Shown in pieces: positions 34,778 to 47,410 of a stretch of DNA of 64,000 nucleotides. Source of the DNA: Eublepharis macularius (Eukaryota; Chordata; Lepidosauria; Squamata; Eublepharidae); NCBI RefSeq assembly GCF_028583425.1, contig NC_072794.1, positions 27,401,232 to 27,465,231 of the forward strand, given 5' to 3'. The stretch's first letter is position 1. Each line of letters begins with the position of its first letter. Both the position numbers and the translations under genes were made by a program. The notes under the pieces are model-generated. The model did no database searches. It had not been told where the DNA came from and saw nothing but the letters and a program-made list of their open reading frames with translations.

Positions 34778-36324
34778 CAGGTAAGTCATCTGGAAACGGC
34801 CCAGGTATAGCTGACTCAGTTTACAATATGCATCCACTGAGCTCCTACAGCAGTTGAATCCTTTGCACAGGTAATCATCAACAACCATTGCAACAATCCT
34901 GTAAATGGAGTCCTTATTATCCACCCCCATACTGCAGACAGAACTGAAGAGAATGACTGGCCTAAGGCTATCTACTAAGCTCATGGTAGAGGATCAATGT
35001 GGATTGGTGATCTCCTTGTTCAGAGTATACTTGTAGTCTCTTAGCTACACTAGAGCTCTCCTCCTGTTGCAAAACATGCATTTTGAGAAGTATTTATGAC
35101 TGATGAGTGACTGCTGGCTTTTAAAAGAATAGTAGATTCCCCATCCACAGTAATGTCCATTAAATTTTCTCATGTATGGCCTTTAAAAAAAAAACATAAA
35201 ATGGACAGATTTGTAGACACATGCTTATTTAAAAACACTTGCAAGGCAAACTAGTCATCATGATTTGAGTCCTGCGGCATCTTAGAAACCCACAAGATTT
35301 CCAGGGTGTAAGCTTTGCAGTTAAGGACTCCCTTCTTCAGACACGAGTAGGAATGGAGATCCCTGAGCCTTTATATCCCAGCCAAAAGGCAGGTTGGGTG
35401 TTACAAGGGAGGGCATTAGGATGGAAAAGTATACTGCAGCTTGACTAGATGGGAGGGGTGTAGCAAAAGAAGATGGCAGGATGTAAAGGTACAATGTAGC
35501 TTAATTAGAGCAGAAATTAGCAGCTGTAGTGAGATAAGAATCCTAAGACTCTATCCAGCCCAGAGAAGTGGGGTCCAGGATCCGTTGTTCTGAGTTTGTG
35601 AATGAACTCTATTTCAGCAATCTCACGTGATGATCTCCCCATGAAGTTTCTTTCTATATAACTGATATAACTGGTGTACTTAGATTAAGTGATTGTCCTG
35701 TTGGAGTAAATATGGAGACAGAGTTGGCATCTTGGTTTATTGCAGGCTCTGTTCCCAGAATCAATGTCAGTGCTGGGAAGTACATTAGCATGAGTGGGCA
35801 AGAAAAGGTTTGCCTCACAATTCTTGTGAGAGAAGAGTATCATTATCCAGTATAGGTTGTAAGTTGTGTGATGATGCATTGCACTGGTTTGAGCCGAGCA
35901 CTGTAAGCAACCACCACTTGTGTTCTATAGTTGTTTTTTTGGGGCCTATCTTGTAGCAGGTTATCGCTTGATTTGTCCATCTGTTTCCTTACTACATCAG
36001 GTGGGTCTTTTAATTCCAGAAATGCCTGTTGTAGATCCTGCAGGTGAGAATCTGTCAGAGGGATTGGAGCAGACACAGTTGTAGCATAGAGCTTGGCTGT
36101 AGACGGCAGATTGTTTGATGTGTTTAGGATGGTGACTGGAGATGTGCAGATATGTTTCCCTAACTATAGGTTTCTAGTATAAGGCAGCTCTTAAGCATCT
36201 GCCATACTTTTATACCGTGGGGTCTAGAAAAGGTACTTCTTATGCGGACTGATCCATAGTCAGGTTGATGGTGGGAACTGCTGAAAGCCTATTGAAATTA
36301 CTCCAGTGTTTCTTTCCCATGTGC

Positions 36325-36730
36325 TCAGATGATAAAAATGTCATCAATGAGAGATGTTAGCAGGTCAGCACTGAGGAAGTGCCATTCCAACTCAGCCATG
36401 AAAATGTTGGTATATTGCAGTGCCATGAGAGTGTCCATATACTGTTGATCGAAGGAATAAATCTTCACCAAATCCGAAGTAGTTGTGGGTGAGGACAAAC
36501 TGGCAGAGCTTGGTAGCAAGGTCAGTTGTGGTGTTGTCAGTGATGGTGTTCCTAGTGGCTTGTAGTTCATCTCTGTGGGGGATGCTGGTATATAGAGACT
36601 CCACATTCATGCTGGCCAAAACAGCATTACCTGGAAGATTGTCAACAGATTGTACTTTTCTCAGGAAGTCTATGGAGTCTGGCACAGAACTGGGGCTATT
36701 GATGGCATAGGGTTTGACAAGAGAGTCCAT
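36325..36730 (-). pseudogene. Degenerate PLE reverse transcriptase fragment
   Basis: It contains the RT-like block ASMNVESLYTSIPHRDEL, where the catalytic Asp of motif A (usually DVESLYTNIPH) is Asn, plus KLCQFVLTHNYFGF and an overlapping frame with a degraded motif-C end (DDIFII). Frames shift several times. Clearly inactive. Confidence 0.7.
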
Positions 36731-36945
36731 GTACCCAGACTCCCCAACAGTGATGGTGCCTATGCCAGAGACAGTACAATGTCCTGGGTTGCCAGGCTTC
36801 TGTATTTTGGGCAGAAGATAGAGTTTGGTTGAGGTTCCTGTGATGTGTCCATATAAATTTGTTCCTGGATATGTGTGGGTAATTCCTTTAAACTCCTGTT
36901 AGTTCTCTTTGGTATTCCTGAGTTGAGTCAAAGGTGAGTTGTTCG

Positions 36946-37525
36946 CAGGGGTGTGCAATTCGGGTTTCCAGTTTGGGTAAAATACCCGAATCAGACCCAA
37001 CTTGCAAAGATTCGGGACTTCCGAATTGGGCCCAGCAGGCTGGGCTTGATTCGGAAACCCCAAATCAAAGCTTCCCGCAGCAATTGATATTGCTTCGGGA
37101 AGCTTCGGGTCAAGGGTTTAAAATGCCCCCTTTCCTTGTCCCTGCAAAGCAGCAGGGAAAGGGTCATTTAAACCCCGGATCAGCTGTTTGATGGTGAAAT
37201 CCCTGCCAAACATCTGATCCAAGGGGGGAGGCAAATGCCCTTGGCTTTTTCACCCAAGCGGAGGGAGGAAGAGGAAACTCCCTCTGCCTCCCTCCCATTG
37301 TATGAAATAGCCAGCCTGGATACTTTCAAAGCTCAGAGCAGTGCTGAAAAGCCCTGCTCAGAGCTTTGAAAAACTCCAAGCCGGCTATTTCATCCAATGG
37401 GAGGGAGGCAGAGGGAGCTCCCTCCCATTGGGTGAAATTGCTGGCTTGGAGTTTTTCAAAGCTCAGAGCAGAGCTTTTCAGTGCTGCTCTGAGCTTTGAA
37501 AGTATCCAGGCTGGCTATTTCATCT
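36946..37525. mobile_element. Short DNA element with a long internal palindrome inside the second PLE
   Basis: It starts CAGGGGTGTGCAATTCGGG and is rich in CGGG/CCCGAA. Arms 37302-37405 and 37420-37523 are inverted copies (GGATACTTTCAAAGCTCAG paired with its complement) with a spacer of about 15 bp. It separates the RT remnants from the right PLE arm, so it inserted later. Family not recognised. Confidence 0.55.
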
Positions 37526-38795
37526 CCCACAACACATCACCCACACTGAAACAAGTGCTATAAATGCTATATACTTTAGAACTGCATCTGTTCCAAACCT
37601 ACTGACAGAGTCTCACCTGTAGGATCTACAACAGACGTCTCTGGAGTTACAAAACTCACCTGAGAAGAAACAGATTGAAACAGAAAGAAACAGATTGACA
37701 AACTAAGGGATAACCCCCTACAAGACAGGCTCAAATGAAACAACTATAGAACACTACTGGTGGTCACATACAGCACTCTTCTCTCACAAGCATTAGAAGG
37801 TTTCTTGCCCACAGACTAACATCAAACAACTTTTCACTCATAATAATGTATTTCCTAGCACTGGCACAGACTCTGGGACCAGAGCCTACAATAAACCAAG
37901 ATGCCAACTCTGTCCCCACTGCTGAGCTAAAAGTGGCTGTCCTCAAACAGAAACTTCAAGACAAGATTACAGTTTGAGACTGTTGAAATGGAGTTCATTT
38001 AAAAATTCAGAAGAATGGACCCTGGACTCCCTCACCCCCCTCCCAGGGCTGAATAGGGATTTAGGATTATTATCACACTAATGCCAATTTCTGCTCTAAT
38101 CAAGCAGCATTGTAACATTGTACCTTTATGTCCTGCCATCTTCCTTTAATTTAATTTAATTTACTATATTTACATTCTGCCCTCCCCGCTTTGCTACACC
38201 CCTCCCATCTAATCAAGCTGCATTGTACCTTTCTATTCTGATGACCTCCTTTGAAACACCCCACCCACCTTTTGGCTGGGATATAAAAGCTCAGGGTTCT
38301 CCATTCCTAATACCTGAAGAAGGGAGCTCTGACTCTTGAAAGCATACACCCTGAAAATCTTGTTAGTCTCTAAGGTGCCACTGGACTGAAATCCTACTGT
38401 TCTATTGCAGACCAACACAACTACCTACCTAGAACTATAGCCACCATGGATTCAAATGCAAATCTCAAACTACGCCTACAGTTTCTGTGCCAGTAGGAAC
38501 TGTTTTTTAACCAATTACTTCTCAAGTCAAGCCTCAAAGTCTAAGATAGCACCAATCAAACGTTTGGAGGACCCTTCCCTAGGTACCTAGGAGCAATTTG
38601 GCCTCCATTAAGTATGTTAGGGATCAGATAGCACAGCAGGATTAGAGTGAAGAGCAAAACAGTCCAATAGAATATCTTCCTGAAGTGCCAAATATTCCCG
38701 CTAAATTTATGAGATCATGGCAACTTGTGTCCATTGCAAAAACAAACAAAAAATTTGCCTTAAGTTGCCATTTAAACATGTGGTGGTGGTCCTAC

Positions 38796-39639
38796 CTGCT
38801 GGGTCTGCTGCAGCTGGATTGCCTGAACTTTGGGAATTGGACTCTCCCGGGAAGAGGATGACGGCTGTTGCGATCGATTCCCTGCAGGCTCTGCAGCCGA
38901 TGCCACAGACATGCTTCCTGTGCTTCTTTCGGATGTGCTGTGGGGAACAGCCTTTGCCCTGGCGCCCAGCCCTGCTGGCACCTGCCCGGTACTGCTCTGC
39001 CGTGGTAAAGCCATCAGGATGCGTTTTTTTGCCACAGCACCCTGCCAGGAAAGATCTTCACTTCTAACACTACGCCTGGTGATGTCTTCTGTGCTGCCGT
39101 TGCCAGGGCTACTCGTTTTTAGCTCATCGCTGTGTTGGCTTTGTGAGCTGATCGCGCTGATGCTCTCCAGGCTAGAATCCACTGACACATTGGACTTTGG
39201 ATGGCCTGGAATGGGGGTCGACATTTGCTGGGGAGGAGTGAGGCTGGGTGGCATTGGCTGGGCGGGTGCAGGAAGGGGCATGGAAAGATTACTAAATTGA
39301 TGCATAGGGTTTTGGAATGATAGGGGTTTGTTGCGTCTTGGAGGCTTCACAGGCCTTCCACTTTGGGGGTCGTTCTGTGGCATGCCATAGAAGACTTTAA
39401 TGCCGACCACCTCCCCGACTGATAGGTGACTCCCTGTTGCGCTGAGAGTGCTGTCATTCATCGTGCATGCAGGAAAGCCTAATGGGGCATTGGGATCCTG
39501 TAGATTCATCAAAGACACGCTCCTCGCATTTGGTACTTGGCAAGGGTCATCTCCTTGCTCTGATGATCCAGCGCTCCTTGATGTTTTATGCTGGATCCTC
39601 AGCAGCTGGCCCTCGGCTGGTGGCATCAGTTTGCTCTCA
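38796..39639 (-). CDS. RASAL2: RASAL2-like RasGAP: large disordered-region exon
   Basis: This 844-bp exon joins in phase 2 and runs without a break for 281 codons, phase 0 out (CAG|GTAGGA). Family landmarks are NARSVSLMNLQD, PLSFQNPMHQFSN, SVDSSLESISAISSQSQHSD, STEDITRRSVRSEDLSWQG, ALPRQSSTGQ, GLGARAKAVPHSTS, RSTGSMSVASAAEP and SSSSRESPIPKVQAIQLQQT. The region is Ser/Pro/Gln-rich and probably disordered, with many phosphorylation-type sites. It begins GESKLMPPAEGQLLRIQHKT, unlike the KSPSQDN-type block I remember after EDPTD in RASAL2, and shows only about 50-60% identity by eye. This is the main reason to suspect a paralogue or a fast-evolving orthologue. Confidence 0.88.
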
Positions 39640-40369
39640 CTGAAGAATGGAAAGGGGAAAAGGTATTAATTTTTAAATGCTGGGGGGAGTTTGAAACTCT
39701 GCCCCTATAATATCACAGTTAATCATCTTCATTGGTTCAAAGATGAAGTCAAATGAACTGTATCACTTAAATTCCTTTGCTTTGATCCAATCAGTGCAAA
39801 AAAGTTAGCAAGTTTCATTGATTTCCAGGAGGTAGGAGGGGAGAGTGAGCCAAATTACTTACAAGGTGTGTTTTCCAAGAAAACAATGGGAGTGATAAAT
39901 GGATTTGGGCTGGATTTTGCCACCACAGGGTCTGATGCCTAGTGCTACCTAGCTAACAGCTTAGCTGCAAAAAGACCAGTAAAGGTCAAACTATTTTCAC
40001 CAAGCTTTCCTTTCTCAAACATTTCCTCCTCCGAGCTACAGACTAAAGTGCATTTTCCAATTTTATTTTCACAGAATTAAATTGAAGACTGATTCAGATT
40101 CCATAAACTATGCACAAGCCCTGCCTTCCTGAATCCTGAGAAACTGTGGAATGCCCCTTATTCATTCCCACAGAAAGGGAAGTAATGTAAGATGAGAGCT
40201 TACTACAGTTAATTAGTCCAAGTCTAAGATTTCAATAGCTTTAGGCTGGAGTAACTCTGCATAAGATAGCACTTGAAGTTCTATTACTAAGAGGCAGGCC
40301 TGTAAGCCATGAAGTCCTTTGTTCAAATTCCGCCCCCGCCCCCACCTGCAGTACAGTAGTACTAAACTA

Positions 40370-40565
40370 CTACTGTGTATGTGTTATGTGCTGTCAAGTC
40401 ACTTCCAACCTATGGTGACCTTATGAAGGAAAGATCTCCAAAATGTCCTAACATTAACAGACTTGTTCAGATTCTGCAAATTGGAGGACGTGGCTTCTTT
40501 TATTGAGTCCAGTCATCACATTTTAGGTCTTCCTCTTTTCCTACTGCCTTTAGTAATATTGATAC
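40370..40565 (-). repeat. Interspersed repeat related to the 5S-SINE tail
   Basis: GTGCTGTCAAGTCACTTCCA then ACCTATGGTGACCTTATGA is the reverse complement of that tail. TCTTCCTCTTTTCCTACTGCC follows, as in a common reptile repeat. Confidence 0.5.
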
Positions 40566-41446
40566 TACTTAAACAGCCTCCCTCTTATAGGGCTGTTGTA
40601 AGAATCACAGAAATAATGCGTGCAGAGCCCTGTGAGTCCTCTTGTGCACTGTATGGATGCCCTAGAAATAGCCCTCCCCACTCTCCTACTCTGCCCTAAT
40701 GGAGAATTCGCTTTGCCCAGTGGCAGCCATTGTGCAGTGTCCAACGTTTAACCTTCCTAGATTTTCACTTCCTGTGACCTAGATCCTGTGCATAATTGCT
40801 GAGAAGTTAAGTCCCATTGAGTACAATGGGTTTACTCTGAATTAAACTTGAATGCAGTAACAAAAGCAATTTCCTACTGGCCGACACTCCCCCCACCCTT
40901 CGCACACCCCATCCTCTCTGGCCTCTAATCAGATAAGGGTCTCAGATCTCCTGCTGTCTTCCCCAGAAACATTTGTGCTTTGCAGAACTGTGAAAAACAG
41001 GGAAGAAGGTGATTGCTGAGCAGGCAAAAGGAGAGGACTACAAAGGCTTTTGTCTTAGTCCCTAACCTGCTCAGTGACATTCTCTTGGAAGGGTGCTCAT
41101 TCTCATTTTACACTGTGATTCTTTGCAAACACAAACAGTCCTGCTCAGTCTAAGTGAAGGGTAGAGCTGCTTTTCCACTCCTGGGAAAGAGGATGATGGA
41201 GCCCTTGTCTACACACTGGGGCAGGGGGACCCCCCCCATCACTGAAAAGCCCCTTCCTCTCTTCTGGTAAAAGACTTAATGGGAATCCACTGGGCAGAGA
41301 CACAGCCTCGCTCATTCTCCTGGCTGCTCTTTTCTGCATCATCCCCATTGCTTTACAATACAGGTTTCTGCTCTGCTGGAACTGGTGCCCACACTACCAA
41401 AAACTTCCTTGGGAGTGGGAGATGTAGGGAGCATGCTGGTGTGGAA

Positions 41447-41464
41447 TAAGGGTGTGCAATTATG

Positions 41465-41497
<33 letters not shown>

Positions 41498-42328
41498 CAT
41501 TTATAGTCCACCTTTCTCACTGAGACTCAAGGCAGATTACACAGTATGAGATTAGTACGATCAGTATCAAGTACATTTCTATACAGTATCAAGGACATTT
41601 CCATAAACAATGCCATAGGGTAAACAGATACAAGTTTAAAAGACAGTATTAGCAAGAATTGAAACTAGCTTAAAAGCAGGATTTATGCTGATTTGGTTTA
41701 ATCTTCTTAAGATGGATCACATGCCTGAACCCCAGATTGGATCTGGACACCCAGACTTGCTGGTCTAGATTGTCCAGCTGTATGTAGCCACTGCAGGCAG
41801 CTGCCACAGTGGTGAAAGGACAGTGGAAGGGAGCCAAGCTCCGCACCACTGCAGGAAAGTGGCATAAGGCTGGTGGGGGAGGAGGCAGCAGACAGAGTGG
41901 ATTCCGTCCTATTCTGGTTCTCCCTCCACCAAGCTCCAAAGGAACTCCTTCAAACCGCCACCACCACCGGCCGCTTTTTAAACTTATCCCCCCTTGCTTC
42001 AGTAAAGTAATTCTCAGTGGTTTGACAATGGGGTTCTCTGGTTCTCTGGTTCGACAGGCTGGGGGAAGCTTGTGCAGGGGCCCATAGAACTGGGCCTCCT
42101 GAAATTAGGGAGAGCCTTTAGGGGACACTCAGGCATAGGTTCTATGTAAATTTGGTAATTGATTAAAAAATGCCCCCACACCCCCCACAGGGAATAATGG
42201 CTGGTTAAATCTGAGATTCTCTAACCTGGATAAGAGAACCTGACCTGGATTTCATGGATTCCAGATTCATTTTTATCCCTGAAATCAAGACCTAGGTTAC
42301 CCAGGGGTTTTTTTTTTGTGCACCCCTA
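41447..42328. mobile_element. Composite hAT-like element with 8-bp target duplication
   Basis: GTGTGGAA flanks both ends (41439-41446 and 42329-42336). The termini are TAAGGGTGTGCA and TGTGCACCCCTA. It contains a (TATG)n tract and a copy of the 'TAGTCCACCTTTCTCACTGAG' repeat, which probably inserted or was captured later. Confidence 0.6.
41461..41497 (+). repeat. (TATG)n microsatellite
   Basis: About nine TATG units inside the 41.4-42.3 kb hAT-like element. Confidence 0.9.
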
Positions 42329-42629
42329 GTGTGGAAAGAAAGGGGAGGAATAGGAGAGCACAAGTGCCCACCAGCCAGACTTTAGAGCAGCCAAGGAGAA
42401 GGTTGCTAGTCTTCTAGAGCTGCAGCTTATTGGGAATTCCCCTGGTAAAGTCAGTGGCTGGTTCACTCCTGCACCTTCATCTCTAAAGCCACTATTTTAA
42501 GCAAGCCAAGTTCTCATAGAAGAGGCCAGTCTTCTCTGTTATTATGGACTCTTAACAGCCTTCACTTCTGATGTGCATGGATCTTCCCCCTAGTACCAGT
42601 TAGCCACAGCAAGAGCCAGAACTACGTAC

Positions 42630-42823
42630 CCATCTGTGGGGTCCTCGCATATTTTCTGAAGTCCCGAAGACAGGCTCACATTTGGACTTGAACTATGGTC
42701 TGTTAACCGCCTCAGTTGATGTTGTATTGGAGTAGGGTTTGACACAGCATTGGCAAGGTCCGAAAGGATCCGTGGGAGAGGACCGAGTTTTTCAACCGTC
42801 GCCTGTAGGAAGGAATTTTCACC
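42630..42823 (-). CDS. RASAL2: RASAL2-like RasGAP: post-GAP exon with two possible 5' ends
   Basis: It encodes GENSFLQATVEKLGPLPRIL, SDLANAVSNPTPIQHQLRRL, TDHSSSPNVSLSSGLQKICE, DPTDG and ends in phase 2 (TGG|GTACGT). Two acceptors fit the phase: AATCAG giving the long form (to 42823), and CCTACAG 21 bp further in (to 42802), which drops GENSFLQ. I recall RASAL2 isoforms with and without this heptapeptide, so alternative splicing here is plausible. The segment starts the family-specific C-terminal region. Confidence 0.88.
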
Positions 42824-45386
42824 CTGATTCGACAACAAGCACCGTGCCAGCCACCATTTCAGGTTGTTTTGGGGTTTGATTGTGAACGTTTTTTAAAAAA
42901 ATAAAATAACGATGAACGTGGGTGGAAGAGTGGAGGTTGTAAGGAAAAGAAGGTGGGGGGCATTTGTGTATGTGGGTGTGGCAGGATCACAATGCATTGT
43001 GATGGTGCGGCAGAACCATGACGACCGGGCAGATGGAGAAGACGAAACAAGGTGTAGCAGGCATTGAGGAAAGAAAAGGAAACAGAAATTAAAAAGTGAC
43101 CCCCCAAAATAAAAAGTCTTGCTCAATTAAACAAACAAACTCAGGCCATTCCAATGCAAAACTGTCATGCAAAGAAAACCACATTCAAGGGTGGGATGGT
43201 AAGATGAAGTGGGGGGGGGGAGGCAAAAAGACTAACAGCCATTAAACAAAAAAAGAAATTCAGAAAACTACAGAGTCATCTGCCTACAAAGAAATTCTTC
43301 CCCCACCCCAACAAAAATAGACTTGTGGTGAGGGAAATGCATGCTGACACACAGGGAGATTGGCATTTGTGGGATTTTGGAAGGAACTGAAAGAAAGCTC
43401 AGGAAGTACTCTGTGTGTGTTGCTCTTTTAAAGACTTTGGGTGATTAGTTATCACTTTCACAACTTTAATATTTCCCATATACCAATGTGATAATGAAAA
43501 AAAAACCTGCCTGATTCTGATTAGTAATTAATTTGATCATATCCTATTAATTTTCTTCCTGTCTTTCCCTGCTCACCGGACACCAGGCTCTTATTATTTA
43601 TAAAGTTAGACTAGCCCCTGGCAAAGGCTCTAGGGGCTACCTAGTGGGCTGAGACCTGCACAGCACCCACTGGGCCACTTGCTGCCTCTGCAAACCAAGT
43701 AGAGCCATGTTGGGTGGTCAGCTCTTTGGTGTAAAAAACTTTTGCCATGCCCCTTTTAGGTTCAACCCAGGGACTGGCAAGGCTTTCTGTATCCTCTACA
43801 TTAACTAGCCGAACAGCAAAGCATGGCTAAAACAACATCTACAGATTAGATTCAGTGCATGTGACTGCGTGCGTCAGAGTTTTGAGCTCTGCAGCATCTG
43901 TTATTCATTTGCTGTATGTTCATCTTTCAAAGCCATTGTTTCTTGACATTAGGCTCAAGGGAGACAGAAGGAAGACCAAGTACACTGGAAATCCCATTCT
44001 CAAAGACCATGTTGTCCCAAGACATTTGAGGGCTTTTTCTTCCACCTTCAATTAGAGTTAATTCTTCATAGAAGAAAGCTTCTTTGCAAAGCTCTGTCAC
44101 AGTAGGCCTCCGTAGATCAAAGGAGGAACAAGTGACCACAACTAAAACTACTCCTACTGCAGTACCTCCTTCAACCTCAAGTGATTCCACCCTTGTTTCT
44201 TTGCTTACGGTGAAGCAACAAAGCAAAGGGTTTTTTTTACTCTTAACGGCCTTCCCTTCAGCCTGTATTCATCACTCCATTGGGAAGGAAGGGCAGGAGC
44301 CTGTCAGAGCCTCCTAACTAACTCTCGGTTTAAGTTATAGGCCATTTTGGTTTTAAATGCAGCTCTCTGGCAGTCCGCATTTTCATTCTCAACCAAGATC
44401 ACTCTTCTGTTTTTAAGAGGCATCATGAAGATCAATCACTGGGGGACTAGGGTATGTCAAGGCATACAGCCAGTCAGCTGTTCTTAAGGGGGCAGTCAAC
44501 CTTTCTAACAAAAATTTGACAGGAAATAAGTGAGTTTGGGGTGTGTTTGTGTAAAAAAGACTAGAAAATCCACAATCAAATCAAACCAAACGATGCAAAG
44601 TTATATTATTACACAGAATTATTTCTATAGTATGCAATCAGGAAATGAAAGTACATTTGCAAACAAAGAATAATAAACACTGTTTCCATCCCCACCCAAC
44701 TAACTACCCAATGATCAGTTCCTTGAAAGGAAAAACATAAGCAGATTGGTATAATCATGGACAGCAATACAATGCTTAAAAACTTGGAATTTATGTAAAT
44801 TAGCCTCTGAAAGCAACATAGCCACATTAACATTTTAATAGCATTGTTGCTTGATACAGATGTAACTTTTTCCAGTCTCTTAATTACAGACTGGGGCATT
44901 CTTTTGTCCATCCTTCAACTCTCCTGTTCTCCTTTTCCTGATCAGTATTAACAATAGTACTGGGAACAATCTAAGGACACAGTTTCTCCAGATCTATGGT
45001 GTTTAGAAGTCCAAAACAGGGACCAAAACTGTTTTAAAGCTTCAGGTATAAGGCTGAAAAGAAAACATTTCAAGTGATTCAACAGCAATTTTGCTGTTTT
45101 TTTTTTAAAAGTAGCCATGGCTAAAAGAAGGAAATTCATGTACTTTGCCCAGAGTTCCTTGTTGATCCTGTTGGACACCTCAGGAGAGGAGGCTTTGTTT
45201 GACAGTCATGCAGAAAATGAAGGCAGACGTGACAGTCAAATACCTTTTTAAAAAATGTGCTCACTTTAGAAACGTTACGTGAAGCAGTTCGCTGACACTC
45301 CCTGCATATTTCGCAGCGAAGTTTCCTGTTAACCAGGAGAATATCACTGATCTAGCCAGCCCTTTCTGCCCTCCAGCCTGAATTAC
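42824..45386 (-). other. Intron, no recognised element
   Basis: Poly-G and A-rich runs only. Nothing supported as a gene or repeat family. Confidence 0.4.
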
Positions 45387-45588
45387 CTTATCTAGTTGGC
45401 ACACCACTTCCCACAATAGGGAATGCAAGGCGGCAATTTCCCTGCCCAGATCTATGTATCCTTCGAATCCTGGTGTGCTGGAGATGGTGTCCGCATCTGA
45501 AATTTCCTCCAGGAAGCGTTTCATGCCTCCCCACTCATGTTCCAGAAATTCATTCATAAATGTGATATATTCCTCTTTGTTGCCAAAT
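45387..45588 (-). CDS. RASAL2: RASAL2-like RasGAP: last GAP-domain exon
   Basis: The first base completes an arginine codon; 67 codons follow, [20 protein letters not shown]...[14 protein letters not shown]...[20 protein letters not shown]...QLDK, phase 0 out (AAG|GTAATT). [11 protein letters not shown] and GYIDLGRE are family signatures. The acceptor is GAAAACAAG, with only a moderate pyrimidine tract, but the join to the previous exon ([11 protein letters not shown]) is exact. Confidence 0.9.
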
Positions 45589-46879
45589 CTTGTTTTCGGG
45601 AAGGGAAGGGGGGAGAAAAAGAAGAGACACAATTTGAACAGTGGACTTCTGAAGATGGGTATACAGTTTTCAAGGGAAACCAATGGGTTTTACACTTTGA
45701 CGTATTAAAATACCAAAATTACCATGACTTGCTGGAACATTCCTTATTTGTACCTTAGCCAGAGACAATTCCTTTTAGGGAGACTTCAAGGTTGACAGCA
45801 ATTACTGGACATTTTGTCTAATTTGTCTGGGTTGGTAAAAAACTGACATGCACTATCATCTCACATCAAACAGGTTTTGCAGGTTTTTAAGAATCAAAAA
45901 CCTGTTGGATTACAGATAACAGTAGGACAAAAGAAATGACTGAAAGTGGAAGATGTTAGCTCTATCATACCATCTTCAACTTCTCTACGAGCCATTTCAC
46001 TGATGCACTTGTGTTCTGGTCAATTTGTATTGCTGGCAACTAAGAAAACAGGACAAGAATTTAAAAGCCCAGCTCAAAACCCATTTAATATAAGAATTAA
46101 TCAACTTTAAAAAGTCAATGATTTTTTTTTAAAAATGTGGTTTATCTGCTAGGATGCACAAAATGTGGCATACAGATATCCCTGGGTATCTTCTGCAGAA
46201 CCAACCAGAAAAATATACTCCCCTTCCCCCTTTTTGCTCCTCAAAATATTTCCTTGGATCCTTTACAAACTCGCACAGATTATACTCCATTAGAAAGCTG
46301 CTTCCTAGACAGAAAAATACTCCATCTTTCAGGAGGCAACATAGGCTTAAAAATAATCAGGGCCTCCACTCTCTGACTCTGGGGGCTACCAGTATCAATG
46401 GATGATATATATCAAACCATGGAAGTGACAAGTAGCAGGATAATCCCTGTTCCATTTGGTGCCATTTCGGTTTGTTTTTTCCATTCAGGCATCCTCCTCC
46501 AATGCTACAAGGAAGTAACTGGGCTGTCCTCGGAATACAAAAGTAGGGTTTATTTGTCTGTTACTCCCTAGAGACTGCTCTTCATAATTAGCTACAAATT
46601 AGGAAGACCTGAGCGTGTGAATTTGGAAGGGAAAGTCAACATGCTGCAGTCATCTCTTTGGGAATTCAACAACACCTCCAAATGCAGCACTTCAACCATC
46701 ACTCCTATGGGGAACAATAAGGGTCAAAGTAATGGTGTACATACTCAGGACATCACTGGAGTGAGCACTGCATCTGTCTCCTGACCCAGGGAGTGAGGGC
46801 AGAGAGGGGCTGAATCCCCTCTGAACTGTGTCTGCGCACGGGTGTGTGTGGGCGGGGGGGGAGGAAGGCGGTTGTAAAT

Positions 46880-46946
46880 TTTCTGCATTATGCAGGGGGT
46901 TGGATTAGATGACCCTAGAGGTTCCTTCCAACCCTATGATTCTATG
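46880..46946 (+). repeat. CR1 LINE 3' end
   Basis: GGGGTTGGATTAGATGACCC, TTCCTTCCAACCCTATGATT ending ATTCTATG; this is the well-known CR1 terminus. Confidence 0.7.
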
Positions 46947-47149
46947 CAACCTACTATCTTGTTCCATAAAACTTAATGGATGCCTGTGAAAATGAAGTCT
47001 GCTCTTATCTGTACGGTCCATCCTGGGTCTTATTACCTATTGTGAGGGACGACTGACCCCATAAAAGTATCAGCAGAGCAATGAACTGATGCTGGGAAAT
47101 TTGCCCTCCTACAACTGGTACAACCCACTGTTGCCATCCCCACGGGCAT

Positions 47150-47230
47150 CTGATGAAGGGAGCTCTGACTCATGAAAGTTTATGTTGGAATAAATTTTGT
47201 TAAACTTCTAAAGGGCCACTAGACTCTCAA
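47150..47230 (+). mobile_element. PLE 3'-end fragment
   Basis: TGATGAAGGGAGCTCTGACTC, then TCATGAAAGTTTATG and a GGCCACTAGACTC tail, matches the end of the 35.3-38.4 kb element at about 38.31-38.39 kb. Truncated. Confidence 0.5.
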
Positions 47231-47410
47231 TTTATTCTGCATGCACATACAGAGCCTGAAATATTTTTTGAGGGAGAAGAAGCAAGTGAGCACAGTGTTA
47301 TCCCTATCTCCCATCATGGCACTCCCGTGTAATGACCCCCCACCACCACCTGGATAATAAGAACATCGATGTCCCTTTAACTATTTTTGTTCGAGCTCTT
47401 GTCACCTTAC

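Larger units (their letters stand above)
35262..38400 (-). mobile_element. Second, older Penelope-like element as a large inverted structure
   Basis: Left arm (about 35262-36105) and right arm (about 37550-38400) are inverted copies: for example, GTTGGCATCTTGGTTTATTG at 35725 recurs inverted near 37895-37920, and the ~35.27-35.40 kb end recurs inverted at 38.27-38.40 kb. The arms include 3' terminal sequence and decayed nuclease sequence. Between them lie RT remnants (36110-36930) and a separate palindromic element (36946-37525). A T-rich repeat (about 38145-38205) has inserted in the right arm. No target duplication was found. Confidence 0.7.
31058..38795 (-). other. Intron holding the second PLE
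   Basis: Besides the PLE (35262-38400), it contains SINEs near 31.4 kb and probably 34.88-35.06 kb, two microsatellites, a PLE end (33590), a TAGGG element (33905) and the CpG-rich element (34591). Confidence 0.5.
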
